Shown: positions 27,159 to 36,265 of the stretch, piece by piece
How the letters are laid out: every line of letters starts with the position of its first letter
Numbering within the stretch: position 1 is the first letter of the stretch
Source: Byssovorax sp.
Lineage (GTDB): Bacteria; Myxococcota_A; Polyangia; Polyangiales; Polyangiaceae
Reading direction: 5' to 3'
Assembly (NCBI GenBank): GCA_025362495.1
Contig: JANYGI010000113.1
Span: 91,686 to 155,685, forward strand
Length of the DNA stretch: 64,000 bases
Program-made: the position numbers and the translations under genes
Notes under the pieces: model-generated
Told to the model about the DNA's origin: nothing
What the model saw: only the letters and a program-made list of their open reading frames with translations
The model's database searches: none

Positions 27159-28034
27159 ATGATCGACGAGGCTTGCACCGCGATCCTCGCGCGCTGCGCC
27201 CGCGCCGAGATCTCCCCGGAGATCGCCGCGATGGAGCTCTTGATCGCGACCCGCAGCCTCGCCGAGTCGATCGCCGCCGCGCGCGCGCGTGACGCTCTCG
27301 GCGCGCAGATCCACGCGGTCATTCGCCTCCTCGACGATCACGCCGCCGACGCCGCGACCCTCACCGCGTTGCTCGACGGAGATCTCCACGCTCCGCCGCG
27401 CGACGCTTCGATCGGGGAGCGAGTCGCCCTATGCAAGCATCTCTTCGACGAGGCCGTCACTCGCTCCGAGGAGGCCAGCGTCGCGCTCTACTCGCTCGGC
27501 GATCCGGTGATCCTCGAGGCCGCGACGCGCGAGATCGTGGCCCAGCTCGATCGCTTCGGCGTCCTCGATCCCGGGCGCGCCGCGCTCGATCTCGGCTGCG
27601 GCATCGGCAGGATGGAAGTCGCTCTCGCTCCGCGGCTCCGCGTCATCGAGGGCGTCGACGTCTCGCCGAGGATGATCGCCGCCGCAAGGCGGCGCTGCGC
27701 CGGGATCCCGAACGCGCGGCTCTCGATCTCGTCGGGCCTCGATCTCGCGGACTTCGCCGATGAATCGTTCGGTCTCGTGCTCGCGGTCGACAGCTTCCCG
27801 TACCTGGTGCAGGCGGGCGAGGCGCTGGCGCGCGCTCATTTTCGCGAGGCGGCGCGCGTGCTCGATCGCGGAGGCGATCTGGTGATCCTGAGCTACTCGT
27901 ACGGTCGCGGCGCCGCCGAGGAGAGCGCCGAGGTCCGCGCGTTCGCGGACGCGAGCGATCTTGCCGTGGTGATCGACGGAGAGGCCCCGTTCACGCTCTG
28001 GAACGCGCGCGCGTTCGTGCTGAAGAAGGTTTGA
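27159..28034 (+). CDS. Class I SAM-dependent methyltransferase
   Basis: 291 residues from ATG 27159; an in-frame ATG at 27090 is possible but adds an Arg-rich tail. The N-terminal ~130 residues are helical. The Rossmann methyltransferase follows: motif I ALDLGCGIGRMEVALAP, then VIEGVDVSPRMIAAARRR with an acidic residue at the end of beta 2, SGLDLADFADESFGLVLAVD, and post-motif DRGGDLVILSYSYGR. The substrate is unknown; the N-terminal domain may select it. It converges on the TPR lipoprotein with a 15-bp gap and has no operon partner. Confidence 0.82.
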   Translation: MIDEACTAILARCARAEISPEIAAMELLIATRSLAESIAAARARDALGAQIHAVIRLLDDHAADAATLTALLDGDLHAPPRDASIGERVALCKHLFDEAVTRSEEASVALYSLGDPVILEAATREIVAQLDRFGVLDPGRAALDLGCGIGRMEVALAPRLRVIEGVDVSPRMIAAARRRCAGIPNARLSISSGLDLADFADESFGLVLAVDSFPYLVQAGEALARAHFREAARVLDRGGDLVILSYSYGRGAAEESAEVRAFADASDLAVVIDGEAPFTLWNARAFVLKKV

Positions 28035-28049
28035 GCTCAGGAGCCAGCT

Positions 28050-29393
28050 TCAGCCGCCGGCGCTCTTCTCGGGCGGCACCAGCTTCGCGGCCTCGGCGGC
28101 CCCGGTGCGATCGAACGCCGGGTTGAGCTTCAAGGCCTCTCGCACCAGCTTCTCGCCAGCCGCCTTGTCGCCGGCGGCGATGCGGATCGCGCCGGCATGA
28201 TAGAGCAGCCGCGCGTCCTTCGTCCCGAGAGCCATGGCCCTGTCGCTCGCCGCGCGCGCCTCCGGGATATCCCCCTTGCGATAGCGAGCCCAGGCCACGG
28301 CGTCCTCGGTGTAGATGTCGTCGCGGACCTTTCTTTCGGCTTCCGCGAGCGTCACCGCCTCGTCGAGATCGCGATTCTTCGTGGCGAAGAAGAGCGAGAG
28401 CGTGCGGCCGTCGACCTGGCGACCGTGCTTGACGAGCTCGGCCCGCACGTCGTCTGCGCCCTTGAGATCGCCGGCGCCCTCGCGCGCGTCGCCGAGCAGC
28501 CACGCTGTCTCGACGAGCGGGCTCTCGGCGTAGGCCTTGCGGAGATGCTCGATCGCTCTCGGGAAATCGCCGCTCGCCATCGCCACGCGGCCGCGACCGA
28601 CGAGGGCAGGGGGGTAATCGGAGCAGGCCTGGAGCGCCGATTCGAACCCGGCGTCCGCGCCGCCGACGTCGCCTTCGTGCCAGAAGATCATCGCGGCTTG
28701 CACCAGCGCCCAGCAGCGCGGCTCGGGCTCGCGCGGATCGCGGCCCGAGTCGACGGCGAGGCGCGCGCTCTCCTTGGCGGCCTTCACGTCGCCGCGGAGC
28801 CACTGCAGGTACGACGTGCGGATGTACGACGGCAGGTTGGGCTTGAGCTGCCCCATCTTCTCGGTGGCCTTGATCGCCTCGTCGTAGCGGCCGAGCTCGA
28901 CGAGCGCGTCGCTCAGTGTGCCGAGCGCCATGAGATCCTCGGGCGACTTCGACAGGAGCTGCGACGCGAGATCGCGCGCGTCGTCGAATTTGTGATCGTT
29001 GAGCAGCACCAGGCCGAGCAGGTTGGTCGCGGGCCGGTCACCGGGCGCGGCGTCGAGCGCGAGATCCGCGCAGGCCTTGGCGTTGAGATAGAAGCCGGGA
29101 TCCGAGGCCTCGCGCGCCTTGCGCACCCAGACGCGACCGAGCTGCACCCACGGATCGGGCTGCGCGGGCTGCTTCTCGGCGAGGGGCTGGAGGCGCCCGA
29201 GCTCGCGATCGATGGCGGTGGTGCCCGTCGGCCTGGCGAGGGCGAGGCGACGCGCGATCGAGAGCGGCGAGCTGCCCTCCGCGGTCGCGCTCGCCGTCGC
29301 GGCGGCGCTCGGTCCGGGCTGCGGCGGAGCGCCCTGGCAGGCCGAGAGCAGGACGCCGACGACGAGGAGCGCAGTTCGTTGAAGGGCAGGCAT
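28050..29393 (-). CDS. TPR-repeat lipoprotein
   Basis: 447 residues. MPALQRTALLVVGVLLSACQ is a lipoprotein signal with Cys 19, followed by a Pro/Ala/Ser linker. The remainder is a string of tetratricopeptide repeats from ~60 to the end (for example WVQLGRVWVRKAREASD, ALGTLSDALVELGRYDEAIK, DYPPALVGRGRVAMASGD). It is probably an outer-membrane-anchored scaffold for a periplasmic complex. There is no operon partner, so the client is unknown. Confidence 0.8.
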   Translation of the reverse strand: MPALQRTALLVVGVLLSACQGAPPQPGPSAAATASATAEGSSPLSIARRLALARPTGTTAIDRELGRLQPLAEKQPAQPDPWVQLGRVWVRKAREASDPGFYLNAKACADLALDAAPGDRPATNLLGLVLLNDHKFDDARDLASQLLSKSPEDLMALGTLSDALVELGRYDEAIKATEKMGQLKPNLPSYIRTSYLQWLRGDVKAAKESARLAVDSGRDPREPEPRCWALVQAAMIFWHEGDVGGADAGFESALQACSDYPPALVGRGRVAMASGDFPRAIEHLRKAYAESPLVETAWLLGDAREGAGDLKGADDVRAELVKHGRQVDGRTLSLFFATKNRDLDEAVTLAEAERKVRDDIYTEDAVAWARYRKGDIPEARAASDRAMALGTKDARLLYHAGAIRIAAGDKAAGEKLVREALKLNPAFDRTGAAEAAKLVPPEKSAGG

Positions 29394-29649
29394 CGGAGCC
29401 CGCTACGCGCCGGGCGACGTCGCGGTTGCGCGCGGCGACGCGGGCCGTGAAGTAGACGCCCGTGAAGGCGCGGCGACTCCGCACGTCACGTGCATTCATC
29501 CCGGCTGCACAGCACCCGAACGCCGATGTCCGCGGACGCTGTGATGCGCCACCCCGACGGCCTTTCCGTGATGATAGAGTCGCCGCCCAACGCGGTCGCG
29601 CCGGGGAATCGTCCCGCTCGCGCGGCCCGCCGCCGGAGGACACACCCGA

Positions 29650-30234
29650 ATGTACCGTCGCAGCTTGCTCGCTCTCACCATGTTCCTGTTCGCGCTCGCG
29701 CTCACCGGGTGCGCTCCTCCGTGGATCGTCGTCACGCAGACGACGCCCAACCCGTTCGTGAACGCGCCGAAGTTCTCCGTGCTCCCGACCGATTACACCG
29801 GCCTCAGCATCGGCGAGAAGCCGGAGTCCGTGTACCTCGCCGGCAAGGACGCCGGTCAGCAGCAGAGCTTCCAGGCCGACAAGGCCGGCATCAACGAGGA
29901 GTTCGTCAACGCCCTGATCAAGCAGGCCCGCGAGGCCGGCATCGAGGTCGTGCTTGGCACCGGTCCCGGCGACGCGCCGTTCCAGATCCACCCCGCGATC
30001 CAGTGGGTCGAGCCCGGCTTCTTCGCCGGCGTCATGGGCGCGCCCAGCCAGACGCGGATGAAGCTCCAGATCACGGCCCCCGACGGCCGCGTGCTCGACG
30101 AGATCCAGATGAAGCACATCACCGGCGCTTCGTTCATCTACGCGTCGAGCGGAGGCCGCCTCCGCAAGGACGGTCAGGGCCTGGGCGAGTGGGCCGCGAA
30201 GTACCTCAACACCCGCGTCCACCCCGGGAAGTAG
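29650..30234 (+). CDS. Lipoprotein, unknown function
   Basis: 194 residues from ATG 29650, with GGAGGA nine bases before. MYRRSLLALTMFLFALALTGC is a lipoprotein signal (Cys 21). The mature part has PKFSVLPTDYTGLSIGEKP, EFVNALIKQAREAGIEVVLG, then VEPGFFAGVMGAPSQTRMKL and VLDEIQMKH. This is the layout of small envelope lipoproteins of the DUF4136/GNA1162-like type, in which surface strands follow a nucleotide-like helix. I cannot fix the family. It is a lone gene. Confidence 0.72.
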   Translation: MYRRSLLALTMFLFALALTGCAPPWIVVTQTTPNPFVNAPKFSVLPTDYTGLSIGEKPESVYLAGKDAGQQQSFQADKAGINEEFVNALIKQAREAGIEVVLGTGPGDAPFQIHPAIQWVEPGFFAGVMGAPSQTRMKLQITAPDGRVLDEIQMKHITGASFIYASSGGRLRKDGQGLGEWAAKYLNTRVHPGK

Positions 30235-30272
30235 CGCCTCGGCGCTGCTCGCTCCCCGCGATCACCGAGGCC

Positions 30273-30297
30273 CCGGCGCCGCGCTCCGCAGCGCCGG
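30273..30297 (+). terminator. Hairpin downstream of the lipoprotein gene
   Basis: CCGGCGC (30273-30279) pairs with GCGCCGG (30291-30297) around an 11-base loop, about 40 bases after the lipoprotein stop. There is no T-tract, so it is tentative. Confidence 0.35.
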
Positions 30298-30343
30298 ATC
30301 AGCCGCCTTTGATCGAGAGATCTTCCTTCTTCGTCCGCTCATC

Positions 30344-30601
30344 GATCGGGGCGAATTTCATCAGAATGGCAATCACCCCGAAGAGGGCGTGCGAGAGCTG
30401 ATCGATGAGCTTGACGAGCTCTGCGCCTTTGTCGCCCAACGAGAGGAGCGCGAGCCCGAACAGCACCGAGAACAGCAGCACCTGGAGGATCTCCCCCTTC
30501 GCGAACGCGTCGACGACGCTGGTGGGGATGATGTTCATCACGAAATCGACGGTGCCGAGCGGCTTGGCCGTGGTAGCGATGGCCTCGACGTCCTTGGGAT
30601 C
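30344..30601 (-). pseudogene. Fragment of a DctA-type C4-dicarboxylate symporter
   Basis: About 86 residues read TVDFVMNIIPTSVVDAFAKG, then EILQVLLFSVLFGLALLSLG and LSHALFGVIAILMKFAPI. This is an unmistakable central segment of DctA/GltP dicarboxylate:cation symporters, from the extracellular loop through NIIPTSVVDAFA to the re-entrant region before the conserved GAFGAMAFT. The N-terminal and C-terminal thirds are absent: upstream is unrelated sequence, and downstream the frame runs into an unrelated short tail. A true gene would need ~420 residues. It is a relic of a transferred or once-functional transporter. Confidence 0.85.
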
Positions 30602-30835
30602 GGCTCTCGACACGGGTGCTCGACGCGGCGCTCGCCCTCGGGTGATCTGCGACGACGCGGGGTGATCCACGAGATCACCGCGGCGCCGCGCCAGGGTGGC
30701 GATCATTCCTGCGCTCCGGTAACATCGCCCTGCTTTCTCGATGAACGGGGCCGGCATGGTTCGTGTTCTCTTCGGTCGGTGAGGCGCGCGTCACGGCGCC
30801 GCCCACCCCCTCTCGCTCCGAAGGAGACTGCGATC

Positions 30836-32263
30836 ATGTCCCGTCATCTCGCCCTTGGCCTCGTCCCGATGTTCCTCCTGCTCGGGGCCTGCAAGGCCGT
30901 CGATACCGAGTCGCTGGCCGAGCAGGAGCAGGGGACCGAGAGCGCCGTCTCCGGCGCCATCGCCGACGGGGACTACGTGCTCCACATGGTCAACAGCAAT
31001 CATTGCCTCGACGTATCGGGCTCGAGCAAGGCCGACGGCGCCAAGGTGCAGGAGTGGACCTGCAACGGCACCTCGGCGCAGACGTTCCACGTCGTGTCCA
31101 CCGACAGCGGCTATTACAAGATCGTCAACATCAACAGCGACAAGGCCCTCGACATCAAGGACGTGAGCACCGCGGCCAACGCGGCCCTCCAGCAGTGGGG
31201 GTACGGCGGCGGGAAGAATCAGCAGTTCAAGATCGTCGACCGTGGCAATGGCCAGTTCAGCCTCCAGGCGCGGCACACCGACATGGCCCTCGACGTGTTC
31301 TGGGGCAACGCCGCCGACGGGACGCCGATCGTGCAGTATCCGTGGACGGGGACGAGCAACCAGCGCTGGACGTTCACCAAGGTGGGCGGGGGCAACCCGC
31401 CTCCGCCTCCTCCCGGCGGCGGCGGTGGCGGCGATCTTCCGACGCGGCTCCGCGTCACCAACCAGTGTGCCAATCCGATCTGGGTCGCTCACAGCAACAA
31501 CGTGCCTGACGCGCAGAACGTCAAGCTCGCCAAGGGGCAGTCGCGCGACTACAACATCCCCGACGGCGGGCTCCCGGCGATCCGCGTCTGGCCCAAGGTG
31601 GGCTGCGCCGACGACGGGACACACTGCACGATCGGGGAGAGCGTGTCGCCCTGTCCCGCCGGCGGTTGCCAGCCGCCCGTCGACTCGAAGTTCGAGGCCT
31701 CGTTTGCGCCCAAGGGCGCCGCGGCGGCGACCTGGTACAACCTCAGCCAGGTCGACGGCTACACCCTCCCGTTCAAGGTCGTCCCGCGCGGCGCCGGCGC
31801 CGGATCGGGGAGCTGCCAGACGTCGGATTGCTCCGGTCTAGCGCTCGACTCGTGCCCCGGCGACGAGGACATGAGCGGCGGCGGCGCCTTCCCCGCCTTC
31901 GCCCACGAGGATCTCCGCATCCGCGACGGCCAGGGCCACGTGATTGGCTGTCTGTCGCCCTGCAAGAAGTGGAATTACCCGAGCCCCTGGGGCCTCGGTC
32001 AGCCCGAGTCCGCCGATCCCGGCCTGCACCTCTGCTGCCCGACGCCGATCGATCCGCAGTCCGGCCAGTGCACGCCGCAGAGCTCGTGCATGACGTCCGA
32101 GTCGTGCCGCAACGCGAGCGATCCGAAGAGCGTGGTGCACACCGAGTACGTGAGCGCGATCCACAGCATGTGCCCCACGGCCTACAGCTACTCGTACGAC
32201 GACGCGGCGGGGCTCCACAACTGCCCCTCGACGACGGGCTTCGAGGTCGTCTTCTGCCCCTGA
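30836..32263 (+). CDS. Ricin-type lectin plus thaumatin-like lipoprotein
   Basis: 475 residues from ATG 30836 with AAGGAG nine bases before. Lipobox LLLGAC (Cys 19). Residues ~45-185 are a ricin-B/CBM13 lectin with QxW-type repeats (NQQFKIVDRGNGQFSLQA, SNQRWTF). A Pro/Gly linker follows. From ~206 to the end is a thaumatin-like domain: RLRVTNQCANPIWVAH, then AIRVWPKVGC, CQTSDCSGLALDSCPG, GLHLCCPTP, and the terminal CPTAYSYSYDDAAGLHNCPS with final FCP. Many Cys indicate disulfides. Thaumatin-like proteins are antifungal or glucan-binding in plants; in bacteria they are rare. The lectin part probably targets carbohydrate. Confidence 0.88.
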   Translation: MSRHLALGLVPMFLLLGACKAVDTESLAEQEQGTESAVSGAIADGDYVLHMVNSNHCLDVSGSSKADGAKVQEWTCNGTSAQTFHVVSTDSGYYKIVNINSDKALDIKDVSTAANAALQQWGYGGGKNQQFKIVDRGNGQFSLQARHTDMALDVFWGNAADGTPIVQYPWTGTSNQRWTFTKVGGGNPPPPPPGGGGGGDLPTRLRVTNQCANPIWVAHSNNVPDAQNVKLAKGQSRDYNIPDGGLPAIRVWPKVGCADDGTHCTIGESVSPCPAGGCQPPVDSKFEASFAPKGAAAATWYNLSQVDGYTLPFKVVPRGAGAGSGSCQTSDCSGLALDSCPGDEDMSGGGAFPAFAHEDLRIRDGQGHVIGCLSPCKKWNYPSPWGLGQPESADPGLHLCCPTPIDPQSGQCTPQSSCMTSESCRNASDPKSVVHTEYVSAIHSMCPTAYSYSYDDAAGLHNCPSTTGFEVVFCP

Positions 32264-32312
32264 TCCCATTCGCTCTGGCCGCGTCGAGCGTCCGAGCTGC
32301 GTCTCCGTCGGT

Positions 32313-32360
32313 CCGGTATCCGCGGCGGCGCGCCGGAGCGCCCTCGCTCGCGGATACCGG
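32313..32360. terminator. Long inverted repeat between convergent genes
   Basis: CCGGTATCCGCG (32313-32324) pairs perfectly with CGCGGATACCGG (32349-32360). The 24-base loop holds a smaller GGCGC/GCGCC stem. It lies in the 229-bp gap between the convergent thaumatin-like gene and the haem-like lipoprotein gene, with no T-tract. It is a probable bidirectional transcript end, or a protein-binding site. Confidence 0.5.
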
Positions 32361-32492
32361 CCCTCCTCCGATGCAGCTCGGTCGCTCTCCTGGCCGGGCT
32401 GCTTCCTTTTCCCCTCCGGACAATCGAAGCGTTTGGTCGCAGCTCGCGCCGCACGGAGGATGGGCGGAGCAGCGGTGCGCTCTGGCTGCGAA

Positions 32493-33023
32493 TCACGGGC
32501 CGGTGGAGCTCGAGCTCGCGCTGGCGGTCGAGGTGCCCGCCATGCCGCCTGCGCCCGTGCCGCTGCCGCTGCTCGTGGCGCCGCCCGGGGTCAGGCCGGC
32601 GATCCAGGCCTTGATACAGGCCACCTCGCTGTCGCTGAGCGGGGCGCCGGAGGGCATGCGGGTGCCGCAGGTCTCGCTCGAGACCTTGATGTAAATGATG
32701 CTGGTGTCGGGCGCCGCCGGATCCGCCAGAGGCGCCATGCACTCGGCGGACATCTTGCCGACCACGCGCGCTTCGACGCCGGCCGAGACGAGATCGAGGC
32801 CTTGCGCGGGCGTCGCGCCGCTGTGGCAGGTGCTGCCAGCGCACTTCATCGCCAGGATCTCGGTGGGAACGTCGGGGCAGCTGAGTCCGCCGCCCGCGCC
32901 GCCCATCCCACCGTCGGTGATGAAGCGACCCGGATCGCGGAGCTTGCCGGGGCAGCCGAGCAGGGCAATGGACCACGTCACCGCCGCGGCGCCGAGGAAG
33001 AGGGCTTTGATCTCAGTACGCAT
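32493..33023 (-). CDS. Exported lipoprotein with CX4CH motif and Gly/Ser tail
   Basis: 176 residues from ATG 33023 (GGAG upstream), with its start inside the end of the upstream gene. ALFLGAAAVTWSIALLGC is a lipobox signal. One motif reads MKCAGSTCHSG, a CX4CH rather than the usual CXXCH, in a context (TEILAMKC...CHSG...LDL) like that of planctomycete/myxobacterial cytochrome-like lipoproteins. The C terminus is a Ser/Thr/Gly tail (GSGTGAGGMAGTST). It is probably an electron-transfer or Cys-disulfide protein. It starts within the last bases of the beta-barrel-like gene, so the two are coupled. Confidence 0.72.
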   Translation of the reverse strand: MRTEIKALFLGAAAVTWSIALLGCPGKLRDPGRFITDGGMGGAGGGLSCPDVPTEILAMKCAGSTCHSGATPAQGLDLVSAGVEARVVGKMSAECMAPLADPAAPDTSIIYIKVSSETCGTRMPSGAPLSDSEVACIKAWIAGLTPGGATSSGSGTGAGGMAGTSTASASSSSTGP

Positions 33024-34386
33024 ACGCCACTCCAATCCCGATCCCGAAGAGCTCGTCGAGCGCGCCGCCAGCCACGTATTTGTTGCCGGGCACCGGATCG
33101 AACGAATAGAAATAACGCGTGTAGTGGCCCGTGAGCCGAGCCTCGAAGCCCGCCGCGAGCAGGATCGCGAGGCCGGCGCCGAAGTCGACGCCGCCGACGG
33201 TCGAGCCGTTGAAGCGATCGTAGACCGGGCCCGCCGAGAGCGGACCGTCGTACCCGGCGTCGAGCAGCAAGGCCATGCGCCAGAAGGGGATCCGCGCGTC
33301 GAGGCCGCCGCGGAGCGCCATGTACTTCACGTCGGGTGTCGAGGTGGCGAGCGTCGCCGAGCCGTCGAAGATGAAGCTCGTGAAGTTGATCCCGCCGTTG
33401 ACGCCGATGACGGGCCCGGTGGGGCTGCCGGGCCGGAATCGGGCGCGGAGCCCGCCGCCGAAGCGCATCCACGTCGTGCCGAGCTTGGTGCCGGACTTGG
33501 TCGCCGACGAGATGCCGAACGCCCGCGCGAAGCTGCCAGTCAGGCCGAGATCTTTGATGAAGGGGATCGTCGTCCCGGCGCCCGGGTAGATCTCGACGGC
33601 GACCGCCGGCATCGGCGCGCCGAAGACGTCGTAGTCACGGGTGTTGCTGGTGATGGGATCGCTGTATGTGAAGCGGCGACCGCCGATCTCGACGCCCAGG
33701 CTCGCCGCGAAGAGCGCGGTGCTCATAAGGTTCTTCTCGCGCGTGGACGTCTCGGCGGCCGGGGGCGGCGCGACGGCCGGATCGTTCGTCGGCTTCGGCA
33801 CGCTGGTCTTCTCCGCCACCGGCTTCGGCCCCGCGAGCTGCTCGAGGTGCGGATCGAGGAGGCCGTGCAGCGCCGTCTTCTTGGCGTCGCTCCCGCCCGG
33901 GAGAGTGACATCCTCGTCAACCTGCAAATCGCCGGGGATCTGATCGATCCACAGGATCGCGACCACCAGGCCGCCGGGGCTGTTCTTCTTGGATCGCGCG
34001 GCGATCACCGCGTCGGCGCCGACGGCCGCGGCCGCCTTGCGCAGGCGGATCAGCGCCTTCTCGCGCTGCTTCGGCTGGGTGAGCGCCGCCCCGAACGAGC
34101 CGCGCTGTCCCTCTTTTCCGAGAGCGTCAGTGAACGCCCCCGAGTCGATGACGCGGAGCCTCTCTGGAACGACGGCGAGCAGCGCGGTGCGGACGGTGTC
34201 CGCGTCGTTGCCCTCGACGTAAATGGCGATCGCCTTGGCCGATCCGGCGGCCCAGGCGTGCGCCGGGGCCATCGTGATGGCGACGAAGACGGCAATCCAT
34301 GCCAGGATCGTTCGAGCGATCCAGGCGGCGTGGCGGTGCTGGACCGCGGAGTGATCAGGACAACGCATCAGGACCCGACGCATCAT
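33013..34386 (-). CDS. Outer-membrane/envelope protein with signal peptide
   Basis: About 457 residues; start ATG 34386 or 34383. A hydrophobic segment (ILAWIAVFVAITMAPAHAWA) is an exported signal. The N-terminal domain (~48-190) is soluble, with a linker rich in Pro/Thr (EKTSVPKPTNDPAVAPPPAA). The C-terminal ~240 residues are glycine-rich with alternating hydrophobics (RARFRPGSPTGPVIGVNGGI, FEARLTGHYTRYFYSFDP) and end in aromatic VAYAY, like an outer-membrane beta-barrel. It is followed by the coupled small lipoprotein; they may act together at the outer membrane. Confidence 0.72.
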   Translation of the reverse strand: MMRRVLMRCPDHSAVQHRHAAWIARTILAWIAVFVAITMAPAHAWAAGSAKAIAIYVEGNDADTVRTALLAVVPERLRVIDSGAFTDALGKEGQRGSFGAALTQPKQREKALIRLRKAAAAVGADAVIAARSKKNSPGGLVVAILWIDQIPGDLQVDEDVTLPGGSDAKKTALHGLLDPHLEQLAGPKPVAEKTSVPKPTNDPAVAPPPAAETSTREKNLMSTALFAASLGVEIGGRRFTYSDPITSNTRDYDVFGAPMPAVAVEIYPGAGTTIPFIKDLGLTGSFARAFGISSATKSGTKLGTTWMRFGGGLRARFRPGSPTGPVIGVNGGINFTSFIFDGSATLATSTPDVKYMALRGGLDARIPFWRMALLLDAGYDGPLSAGPVYDRFNGSTVGGVDFGAGLAILLAAGFEARLTGHYTRYFYSFDPVPGNKYVAGGALDELFGIGIGVAYAY

Positions 34387-34569
34387 CGTCGAAGTGTGGC
34401 GCGGGTGTCGACCCCGGATTGTGTCGAGCCGCGCCTCGCTGCTTCGTGGTCGACGGCGCAGGCCCTTCGCGATAGGCTGGTTTCACCGCGAAGGGCGGTC
34501 GTTTCAGCGCCCTGATTTTTTCCGGCAAACCGTGGAAAATTACCGAGACCGTGTGATGCGGAGCCGCCG

Positions 34570-36246
34570 ATGAGTCGACCCATTCGCTGGCTGCCGGCGC
34601 TCGCGCTCCCCGCGATGCTCGGCGCCGGCGCCGTCATCGGTGCTTGTACCGGGCGCCTCGGCGACGTGCCCGATCCCGTCGCTCACGTCACGGCCGACCT
34701 GTGCGCGACCGGCGTGCACCCGGGCGGCGCGCCGATCCGCCGGATGACGCGCTTCGAGTACAACAACGCCGTCCGCGATTTGCTCGGCGACACCACGCGT
34801 CCGGCCGACGCCTTCGTCGCCGAGGAAGAGGCCCTGGGCTTCAACAACCAGGCGACGGCCCTCGGCGTCACCCAGCTCCTCGCAGAGCAGTACATGGAAG
34901 CGTCGGAGGGTATCGCCGCCCGCGCCGCGACCGACTGGAAAAAGCACCTCCCGTGTGATCCAGTGAAGACGGGCGAGGACGCCTGTGCGACGCAGTTCAT
35001 CCTCGCGTTCGGCCAGAAGGCCTATCGCCGGCCGCTCGCCGGAGCCGAGGTGACGCGGCTCCAGCAACTCTATGCCTGGGGCAAGCAGCAGCTCGACTTC
35101 TCGACTGGCCTCCAGCTGGTGATTCAAGCCATGCTCCAGTCGCCGCGGTTCCTCTACCGCGTCGAGATGGGGATGCCCGATCCCGTGAAGGACCAGGCCG
35201 ACGTGACGGCGCTCGACTCGTGGGAGATGGCGGCGCGGCTCTCGTTCCTGATCTGGAGCTCGGTCCCGGACGACGAGCTCTTCGACGCGGCCGCCGCCGA
35301 CAAGCTGCGCGATCCCGCGGCGATCGAGGCCCAGGCGCGCCGGATGCTGGACGATCCGCGCGCGCGCGACGCGGTGGCGAATTTCCACGCCCAGTGGCTG
35401 GGCCTCGGCCGGATCGAGACGCTCGACAAGGACGCTTCGGTGTATCCCGCCTACACGCCCGCTCTCCGCCAGCTCTGGGAGAAAGAGACGCTGAGCTTCC
35501 TCGATCACGTGGTCTTCGACGATGCGAAGGGCGACGTGAAGACGATGCTCACCGCGCCTTACTCGATGATGAACGCGGACCTCGCCGCGTTCTACGGGAT
35601 CAAGGGCCCCAAGGGCGACGGCTTCGAGCAGGTCAGCCTGGATCCCGCGCAGCGCGCCGGCCTGCTCACGCAGGCGAGCCTCCTCGCCGTCAACGCCAAG
35701 CCCAACCAGTCGTCCCCGGTGCACCGCGGGAAATTCGTGCGCGAGAGGCTGCTTTGCCAGCCGCTCCCGCCGCCGCCGAACAACGTGAACATTCAGCCGC
35801 CGGACGTCGATCCCAAGGCCACGACGCGGGAGAAATTCGCCCAGCACTCGTCGGATCCGTACTGCGCCGGGTGCCACAAGCTGATGGATCCCATCGGCTT
35901 CGGCTTCGAGAGCTACGATGGCATCGGCGAGTTTCGCACCACCGATCATGGCTTTCCGGTGGACGCGACCGGGGCGCTCACGGGGACGCGCGACAGCGAT
36001 GGTCCCTTCGACGGCGCGGTCGAGCTCGCGGCCCGCCTCGGCGAGAGCGCCGAGGTGCGCGAGTGCGTGGCAACGCAATGGTTCCGTTTCGGCTACGGCC
36101 ACGGCGAGGAGAAGGCCGACTCCTGCGCGATGAACCAGCTCCAGGACGCCTTTCGCGCCTCCGGCTACAGCGTGAAAGAGCTGCTCGTGGCCCTCACCCG
36201 CACCGACGCGTTCCGCTACCGGAGCGTCGTCGTGGCCGGGAAATGA
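34570..36246 (+). CDS. DUF1592/DUF1588-type haem lipoprotein
   Basis: 558 residues. Lipobox GAVIGAC (Cys 26). The order of blocks is that of the large DUF1587-DUF1595-DUF1592-DUF1588-DUF1585 proteins: RRMTRFEYNNAVRDLLGD early, YRRPLAGAEV, MLQSPRFLYRVEMG, MNADLAAFYGI, VHRGKFVRERLLC, then the haem motif CAGCH at ~431-435 with KLMDPIGFGFESYDGIGEF, and finally a C-terminal helix (DAFRASGYSVKELLVALTRT). It is exported and electron-transfer-like, with unknown substrate. The next gene, a DUF1552 Tat protein, starts 19 bases after its stop, so they form a pair equivalent to the 7-10.6 kb pair. Confidence 0.88.
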   Translation: MSRPIRWLPALALPAMLGAGAVIGACTGRLGDVPDPVAHVTADLCATGVHPGGAPIRRMTRFEYNNAVRDLLGDTTRPADAFVAEEEALGFNNQATALGVTQLLAEQYMEASEGIAARAATDWKKHLPCDPVKTGEDACATQFILAFGQKAYRRPLAGAEVTRLQQLYAWGKQQLDFSTGLQLVIQAMLQSPRFLYRVEMGMPDPVKDQADVTALDSWEMAARLSFLIWSSVPDDELFDAAAADKLRDPAAIEAQARRMLDDPRARDAVANFHAQWLGLGRIETLDKDASVYPAYTPALRQLWEKETLSFLDHVVFDDAKGDVKTMLTAPYSMMNADLAAFYGIKGPKGDGFEQVSLDPAQRAGLLTQASLLAVNAKPNQSSPVHRGKFVRERLLCQPLPPPPNNVNIQPPDVDPKATTREKFAQHSSDPYCAGCHKLMDPIGFGFESYDGIGEFRTTDHGFPVDATGALTGTRDSDGPFDGAVELAARLGESAEVRECVATQWFRFGYGHGEEKADSCAMNQLQDAFRASGYSVKELLVALTRTDAFRYRSVVVAGK

Positions 36247-36265
36247 AGGGGTTTCCGGTCTCCCG

